Assembly (NCBI RefSeq): GCF_003585765.1
Contig: NZ_CP021235.1
Location: forward strand, 3,844,001-3,908,000
DNA length: 64,000 bases
Source: Pontibacter actiniarum
Lineage (GTDB): Bacteria; Bacteroidota; Bacteroidia; Cytophagales; Hymenobacteraceae
Direction of reading: 5' to 3'
The notes under the pieces are model-generated. The model ran no database searches. It was not told the origin of the DNA and saw only the letters and a list, made by a program, of their open reading frames with translations. The first letter of the stretch is position 1. Each line of letters opens with the position of its first letter. Shown piece after piece: positions 59,117-64,000 of the stretch. The translations under genes were made by a program, and so were the position numbers.

Positions 59117-61329
59117 GTGTAGCGTAGGGTAGGGGTAAGAGGAAGGAATGAACGCTGTTTGGCTACAATCTTACCAGTGCCGTCTTCCTGGCGGCTCACC
59201 CCAAAGTACAGGAAGTACGGGTTGGCACGGTTGTATAGGTTGTAAACGCCTACATTCCATTCGGAAAGGCTCTTCTTGTGTTTCTTTTTATAGGTTACGC
59301 CTACATCAAGCCGGTGCCGGACAGGGGTACGGATGTTATTAAAGCGCTCAAAGCCAGGAACGATCCGTTGTGTTGCTCTCGGTGTCATTCCCTGTACCGG
59401 AACGATGCTTACAGGAAAGGTATAGGGGCTCCCCGTCTGCAGGAACCACTGGCCGGCTAATTGCCAGTTTTTGTTAAAGCTGTACTGCCATGTGGCGTTA
59501 ACCTGATGCCGCACATCCTGCACTGGGTACACCCACAGCCGCTCCCCAAACTCATTGACCTGTGCCAGCTTGCTGTAAGCAAGCGTATAGCCTCCCGCAA
59601 ACGAAAATTTGCTCCAGCTTGCCTGCACCTCCAACTCTATACCATAGGCCCGGCCAGTATGGGACTCGAAATCTTGTTCAAAGTCTGTGAGCAGAGTCGA
59701 GGCATTGGCATAGTAGAGTTGTCCATCGAGCCAGCGGTGATAAGCGCCTGCAGTAACCTTGGCCCCGTTAAAAAGCCTATTCACCGCCACCCCAACCTGA
59801 TCCGATCGTTGCACAGGAAGCTTGCCCGGGGCCAGCCTGAGAAAATCAAAGGGCATGTTGACACCAAGCACGTTCACCTGGTGGTGAAACTGATAGGTGC
59901 GATCGTAGTAGAGACTGGAGGCCCAGCCGCTGTTCGTAAGCTCGACCTTCAGGCGGGGGGCCAGGTAGGGCTTCTTTAAGTCTGTATGCAAGCGCGCACC
60001 AGCCACATAGGTAAGTTTGCCAAACGTAAGCTGGGCCTGCGAAAACGCTCCACTCACCGTTGACTTCTCTGTAAGGCCGGTTTTCTGCAACAGTCTGCCT
60101 TGCCTGTCTTTTTGAACGGTGGACATATCCGCCTGCGTGTGCTGCAGAAAGGCTCCTGCCTCGAAAAAGCCCCTACTCCCGAGAGGCAGGCCAAACAAAA
60201 TGTTAGAAAAGTAACCTGTGGTGGCTTGGTCTACAACGTCAGTTTCCTGCCGCTGATGCTCCATGGCAAAGGCATAGCGGCTGTACCCTTGCACAAGCTC
60301 CAGCCAAGCGGGGCCTAGCCTGTGTTTCCAACGGGCTGATACGAGTTGATTACCCCAAGTTGCAGCAAGCGAGAGCCGGTCTGTGGTTCCATCGTACCTG
60401 TCTTGGCTTCTAAAGACTGCCACAGAAAGGCTTCCCTTCGGCAGCGAGGTATATGCCTGCAGGTTGAGGTCAGCGAAAGCATAATCCGGCAGCGGGGTCT
60501 CCTCCCCCTTATCCTGGTGCAGTTGTTTGTAAGCCTTCGCCAGGAGCTGGTAGTAAGAAGACTTTGCTTTGGCGTATATACTGGTTTTGTAGCGCGCCAG
60601 GTGCTGCTGATAGCCTATTTCTGAACTCAACACCCCAACCCCTACTTTAAGCTGCTGATCGGATATATCCACAGCGCGTGGCTCCGCCTGCAGATAGGCC
60701 GATAGCCAGCCGCCCATATTTGCCCGAAAGCCTCCCGTGGTCAGCGAAACCGACTCGTAAGCATCAGGGTCAAGCGAACTGTTGATACCTAATAAATGTG
60801 CGGAGTTAAAAACTGGCACGCCCTGCAGCAGAATAGCCGTCTGTGAGTTAGCGCCACCCCGAACAAAAAGGCCGGTTTGGGTTTCTCCAGTTTGCAGCAC
60901 ACCAGGCTTATACTGCAGTGCCCTGATCAGATCAGCCTCCCCAAGCGGTTTGCTTATACTCTCCAGCTCCTTCCTATCAAGCTTAGAGACCTCAGTACCA
61001 ACCCCCTCTACGGCTACAACCTCTACTTCTGACAAACTTACTGCTCCGGGGCTCAGGTACAGCCTTAACACCGTAGGCTGGTGAACCAGCACACTGGTGT
61101 CCTGATAGCGGGGGTGGTTAAAGCTTATCAGCACAGCTCCTACGGCAAGCGCATCGGCAGGCAGGGAGAAACGCCCCTCACCATCACTGGCGGCTTTAGC
61201 AGTAGCTGTGCTAATCAGTACATCCGGAAGAGGATACCTTGTTTCAGCATCAAACACAGTGCCCTGCACTTGGGCAAAAAGCCAATGTGAGCAAAACAGA
61301 AGAAACAGGAAAAGAGCCGCACACCTCAT
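59098..61329 (-). CDS. TonB-dependent receptor with CRD-like N-terminal domain
   Basis: Outer membrane receptor of 743 residues. After the signal (FCSHWLFAQ) comes a carboxypeptidase-regulatory-like domain (about 22-100, VQGTVFDAETRYPLPDVLIS), then the plug (about 110-210, with LIRALQYKPGVLQTGETQTG and LFVRGGANSQTAILLQGVPV) and the barrel, which ends in an aromatic-containing strand (YTCTFDL). It imports a ligand with TonB energy; the partner DUF4249 protein overlaps its end. A terminator lies only 8 bases before its start, so it needs its own promoter or read-through. Confidence 0.93.
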   Translation of the reverse strand: MRCAALFLFLLFCSHWLFAQVQGTVFDAETRYPLPDVLISTATAKAASDGEGRFSLPADALAVGAVLISFNHPRYQDTSVLVHQPTVLRLYLSPGAVSLSEVEVVAVEGVGTEVSKLDRKELESISKPLGEADLIRALQYKPGVLQTGETQTGLFVRGGANSQTAILLQGVPVFNSAHLLGINSSLDPDAYESVSLTTGGFRANMGGWLSAYLQAEPRAVDISDQQLKVGVGVLSSEIGYQQHLARYKTSIYAKAKSSYYQLLAKAYKQLHQDKGEETPLPDYAFADLNLQAYTSLPKGSLSVAVFRSQDRYDGTTDRLSLAATWGNQLVSARWKHRLGPAWLELVQGYSRYAFAMEHQRQETDVVDQATTGYFSNILFGLPLGSRGFFEAGAFLQHTQADMSTVQKDRQGRLLQKTGLTEKSTVSGAFSQAQLTFGKLTYVAGARLHTDLKKPYLAPRLKVELTNSGWASSLYYDRTYQFHHQVNVLGVNMPFDFLRLAPGKLPVQRSDQVGVAVNRLFNGAKVTAGAYHRWLDGQLYYANASTLLTDFEQDFESHTGRAYGIELEVQASWSKFSFAGGYTLAYSKLAQVNEFGERLWVYPVQDVRHQVNATWQYSFNKNWQLAGQWFLQTGSPYTFPVSIVPVQGMTPRATQRIVPGFERFNNIRTPVRHRLDVGVTYKKKHKKSLSEWNVGVYNLYNRANPYFLYFGVSRQEDGTGKIVAKQRSFLPLTPTLRYTCTFDL

Positions 61330-61336
61330 AACAGAA

Positions 61337-61366
61337 AAATGCCCCCTGCCGTGGCAGAGGGCATTT
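61337..61366 (-). terminator. Terminator between the 536-aa lipoprotein and TonB receptor genes
   Basis: Minus strand AAATGCCCTCTGCC - acg - reading GGCAGGGGGCATTT, followed by TTCTGTT; one mismatch. It ends 8 bases before the receptor ATG. Confidence 0.8.
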
Positions 61367-61373
61367 AATAATA

Positions 61374-62984
61374 TTATTTGCTCTTCACTTTATAGTTTAG
61401 CAAAACCTCAAAGTTAGCTCCATAATCTCCACCTTCAGCATCGGCAGCATCCATCTGCATGCGTTGCGGATAGCCAAATTCGTTAAACTCTTTGTATTCT
61501 ATATTAGCAAAAGAATAAGAATTTGGTGTAGTAACTCGCTTGATAGCATTCACGATTTTATACCCTTCCAGTTCCGGCACCAGTGCTGTTATGGTATTAC
61601 CGAGGAAATTCTTAAAAGTGTAGTTGTACTCAATCATAGCCACTTTGTACAGTCCAGCCTCACGAATCGTCACCATGTACCCACGCTCTCCTGTTTCAGG
61701 ATTTGTCTCCCAGCGGTAGTCCCGAACGGCGGGCTGCCATGCCCATATTTCAGTTGGGTTACCGTTCTTATCATAAGAGGCTTTCTGAACCTCACGGGTT
61801 GTCCCGTCTGCTAAAGTCCTAACAGTTGAAATAAGACGGTTGCTAGCATTGTAGTTGTACGTTTCAAATGCTCCAGTCGCCACCCAGGCACCTTGTGCAT
61901 TTTTAGAATAGGTTTTAGTAGTCTTCACTAAGCCTGCCGCGTTGTACTCATAGCTGCTGTACTTAGTAGCCACACCTCCCTCACTGCTAGCCTCATATGC
62001 TTTCGTCACACGGCCTTGCGCGTCGGTATCTACATCTACCACTTTGGTAGAGACCACAGAACCAGCCGAGGTGTTGCTATTAATAGTTATGATTTCACTG
62101 ATAGTAAAAAGAGAGTATTCGCTGGTGCTTCTAAAATTATTGTAGAGTTCAAACTCAGTATCGCTTTTCTTTCTGGAGATTTCGTATCTACTATACTCTG
62201 GCTCTCCTGCCGGCACTAGTATACACTTCCCGTACTTCCTGTAGTTGTAAACTACCTGGCCGTTCCCGTTGTGGGTGCTCCCTTCGTAATAATAATAAGA
62301 ATAGCTCCCATCGCCGTTTGATTCAATAAAACTATCTCTATACTGCAGGAAGGATACTGTTGAAACATATTCGCCTCCAGCGCTCTCTGAAGTATAGTTC
62401 ACCTTGCCACTGAGCGCGTACTCTCTCTGTACATACTTATCTAAAGTACCGTTAGCATAGCTTTTGGTCAGGTCAAATGCTTTACGCGTCTGCATGTCAA
62501 CAGCTTGGTTACTCTCGAGGTAGGTCAACTGGTAGCTGTCGTTGTATTCTGCCCTTATGACTGGCACAGAACCTAACAGGACCTCTGAAATGAACAGGCT
62601 ACCATTAGAGTCTCCTACCAAAACAGCAGTCCAGTCAGCACCAGCGCCCGATATTTTAAACTCTGTCACCTCCCCGTTTGTAAGCGTGATTGCCAGAACA
62701 GCAGTTTCAGGGTTATAAGTAATACTTTCGATGCCCACACCGTCCTGGCCGTTCTGCCCGCCGATGCTGCCTTTGATAGCTTCTGTATAGGGAACAGAGG
62801 CTGTGGTGCCGTTGCTGTAAACAATAATCAGCTGCTCGCCTTCTTTTTTAATGTCGACAACTGTTTTGCTTTTCTCAGCGGCTAGTTCTGATTCGAGCTT
62901 CTGCGTGTCTTCGTTGTCCTTGCTGCAGCTAGCGAACAAGGCAAGGCAACAAAGTGCCAGGGCTGTAACTTTCTTGGTTATCAT
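61374..62984 (-). CDS. Lipoprotein of unknown function (536 aa)
   Basis: Surface or periplasmic lipoprotein. From the ATG at 62984 the signal ends LFASC (Cys19); an upstream TTG in frame is not used because the lipobox position would be too far in. A short coiled coil (DTQKLESELAAEKSKTVVD) leads to SIGGQNGQDGVGIESITYNP, a Gly-rich segment common in Bacteroidota lipoproteins. The remainder has many Tyr-rich strands and YD/RHS-like phrases (QGRVTKAYEASSEGG, YEYNAAGLVKTTKTYSKNAQ). No enzyme motif seen. It is upstream of the TonB receptor but separated by a terminator. Confidence 0.75.
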   Translation of the reverse strand: MITKKVTALALCCLALFASCSKDNEDTQKLESELAAEKSKTVVDIKKEGEQLIIVYSNGTTASVPYTEAIKGSIGGQNGQDGVGIESITYNPETAVLAITLTNGEVTEFKISGAGADWTAVLVGDSNGSLFISEVLLGSVPVIRAEYNDSYQLTYLESNQAVDMQTRKAFDLTKSYANGTLDKYVQREYALSGKVNYTSESAGGEYVSTVSFLQYRDSFIESNGDGSYSYYYYEGSTHNGNGQVVYNYRKYGKCILVPAGEPEYSRYEISRKKSDTEFELYNNFRSTSEYSLFTISEIITINSNTSAGSVVSTKVVDVDTDAQGRVTKAYEASSEGGVATKYSSYEYNAAGLVKTTKTYSKNAQGAWVATGAFETYNYNASNRLISTVRTLADGTTREVQKASYDKNGNPTEIWAWQPAVRDYRWETNPETGERGYMVTIREAGLYKVAMIEYNYTFKNFLGNTITALVPELEGYKIVNAIKRVTTPNSYSFANIEYKEFNEFGYPQRMQMDAADAEGGDYGANFEVLLNYKVKSK

Positions 62985-63194
62985 GTAAAATATATTAAGT
63001 ATTGTTTTCAAAGGGATTGAGAGCTAACAAAGAGACTTTACAGCTTCAGCCGCAAAAGTACATAAGTTTTCCAATATATATTACAACTAATATAAAGTAC
63101 TCGTAGGGATGTAGCTCTATGGTATGACTGCCAGGGGAGAGGCAGGAGGCTTTGGCGAGTACTGAGGCACCTTTGAAAGGCACGGCTGAAAAGT

Positions 63195-63230
63195 AAAAGA
63201 GCCTGACTCATTTCTGAATCAGGCTCTTTT
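63195..63230 (-). terminator. Terminator after tRNA-fMet
   Basis: Perfect 12-base stem AAAAGAGCCTGA / TCAGGCTCTTTT with a 12-base loop, directly after the tRNA on the minus strand. Confidence 0.88.
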
Positions 63231-63236
63231 CTGAGG

Positions 63237-63309
<73 letters not shown>

Positions 63310-63323
63310 CTGTTATTATGATA

Positions 63324-63354
63324 CAAAAGTAGACTAAAGATGTTTACCATGCAA
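63324..63354 (-). promoter_or_regulatory. Promoter of tRNA-fMet
   Basis: Minus strand: TACTTTTG at 63331-63324 matches TAnnTTTG, with TTG at 63354-63352, 20 bases upstream. It implies a start about 8 bases before the mature tRNA. Confidence 0.6.
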
Positions 63355-63392
63355 GTGTATGTACTAAAAAAGGTCAAAAAAGTTGGAATTCG

Positions 63393-64000
63393 CTAAAACT
63401 TACTTGTTATACCAAAATGAATCTTGGAATGCTTAAACGAAAGCGGCTGCTGCTCCGACTGACCCAGGGAGTACACCAGCTGGAAAATACCGGCACCCGT
63501 ACTGAAGCTGATGCCAGCACCCAGACCAAAAGGGTAGTCGCTTAGCTTTGCGGCCTGCAGGTCGCTGCGGTAGTAGCCCTGGTCGTAGAACAGCAGCACA
63601 TAGGAGTCGGAGGCAGTAAAGAGGCGGTACTCCAACGTGCCCACGCCATAGGAGGAGGCATAGAAGAAGTAGTCGTCGAAGCCGCGGAGCGAGGAAAGAC
63701 CACCCAGCCTGTACATGTCGTTCAGAAAGATGCGGTCGCTGAAGAGGGCCTCCCCGCGCAGCCTCGTGAGCAGAGCACTGTTTTTACCCAACCGCAGAAA
63801 GTTCTCCAGCCGCAGCGCCAGGCTCAGCTGCGAGCTTTTCACCTCCAGCGTATCATAGAAACTCTTCTCCAGGTCTGCGTTGCGCAGGAGCTTTTTGGTA
63901 CCCGCCGAGAACTGCAGCTCCACCAAGCGCCCACGCCTTGGGTAGTAAAAGTCATCGAGGTTATTCCAGAGGTAGTTGAGGCCATAGGTGGTGGTCTGGG
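63393..64000 (-). CDS. BamA/TamA-family outer membrane protein, C-terminal part (5' end outside window)
   Basis: The last 202 residues of a surface-antigen (Omp85) barrel; the frame stays open to the window edge. LDDFYYPRRGRLVELQFSAG is the conserved family strand, DMYRLGGLSSLRGF holds the RGF motif of the lid loop that enters the barrel, and FGLGAGISFSTGAGIFQLVY then IHFGITSKF is the closing strand pair ending in Phe. Whether it is BamA itself or another Omp85 member cannot be told; no chaperone or assembly genes are next to it. Confidence 0.88.
   Translation of the reverse strand, partial: QTTTYGLNYLWNNLDDFYYPRRGRLVELQFSAGTKKLLRNADLEKSFYDTLEVKSSQLSLALRLENFLRLGKNSALLTRLRGEALFSDRIFLNDMYRLGGLSSLRGFDDYFFYASSYGVGTLEYRLFTASDSYVLLFYDQGYYRSDLQAAKLSDYPFGLGAGISFSTGAGIFQLVYSLGQSEQQPLSFKHSKIHFGITSKF

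Overview
The window looks like chromosome of a Bacteroidota bacterium, most likely of the Hymenobacteraceae (Pontibacter-like). This rests on type IX secretion (T9SS) cargo and PorP/SprF proteins, a TonB-dependent receptor with a DUF4249 partner, many families typical of Bacteroidota (DUF4175, DUF3667, DUF4159, BatA-like), promoters of the Bacteroidota type (TAnnTTTG) and weak or absent Shine-Dalgarno sites at most starts. The genus is an inference. I found no phage, complete insertion sequence, CRISPR array, integron or rRNA operon. One tRNA gene (initiator tRNA-fMet) is present.

Layout. 1-4.9 kb: the end of polA, an SGNH lipoprotein and FadL-type porin operon, and a thioredoxin-reductase-like flavoprotein. 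5-14.3 kb: mostly single genes: cyanophycinase-like peptidase, sterol-desaturase-like hydroxylase, three tiny secreted proteins (two are tandem paralogues), ArfB ribosome rescue factor, an Anabaena-sensory-rhodopsin-transducer homologue, a site-2 protease with CBS domains and an alpha/beta hydrolase. 14.6-29.1 kb: a long same-strand block transcribed right to left: two TldD/PmbA proteins, DUF4159, MoxR ATPase, DUF58, a methyltransferase, BatA-like protein, DUF4175, a YdeI/OmdA-like protein and a large membrane protein. Arrays of small hairpin repeats and other short-word repeats sit in its spacers. 29.3-39.8 kb: RlpA, DUF72, a complementary pair of M16 peptidases, a GT-C-like membrane protein, dGTPase, DUF3667 and Hsp20. 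39.8-44.7 kb: a T9SS-exported matrixin-like protease, then a BlaI repressor and M56 (BlaR1-like) sensor pair with two near-identical operator-like dyads. 44.8-58 kb: two tandem T9SS adhesin modules; one encodes a 1651-residue protein with an ice-binding-like N-terminal domain and 14 PKD-like repeats, followed by PorP/SprF and a PorE-like OmpA protein; the other encodes a 1212-residue protein followed by PorP/SprF. 58-64 kb: TonB receptor with DUF4249 lipoprotein, a lipoprotein of unknown role, tRNA-fMet and the C-terminus of a BamA/TamA-family barrel.

How it fits together. The right half is dominated by cell-surface biology: secretion of giant adhesins through T9SS, each with its own PorP/SprF protein, plus nutrient uptake and proteolysis. 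The 14.6-29 kb block combines a MoxR-type chaperone system with TldD-type peptidases. The strongest non-coding signals are (i) a roughly tenfold excess of the word AAGTATA in both orientations, (ii) arrays of hairpins whose stem sequences differ while pairing is kept, and (iii) two single-gene cassettes bounded by inverted short-word repeats. All counts were made by eye.
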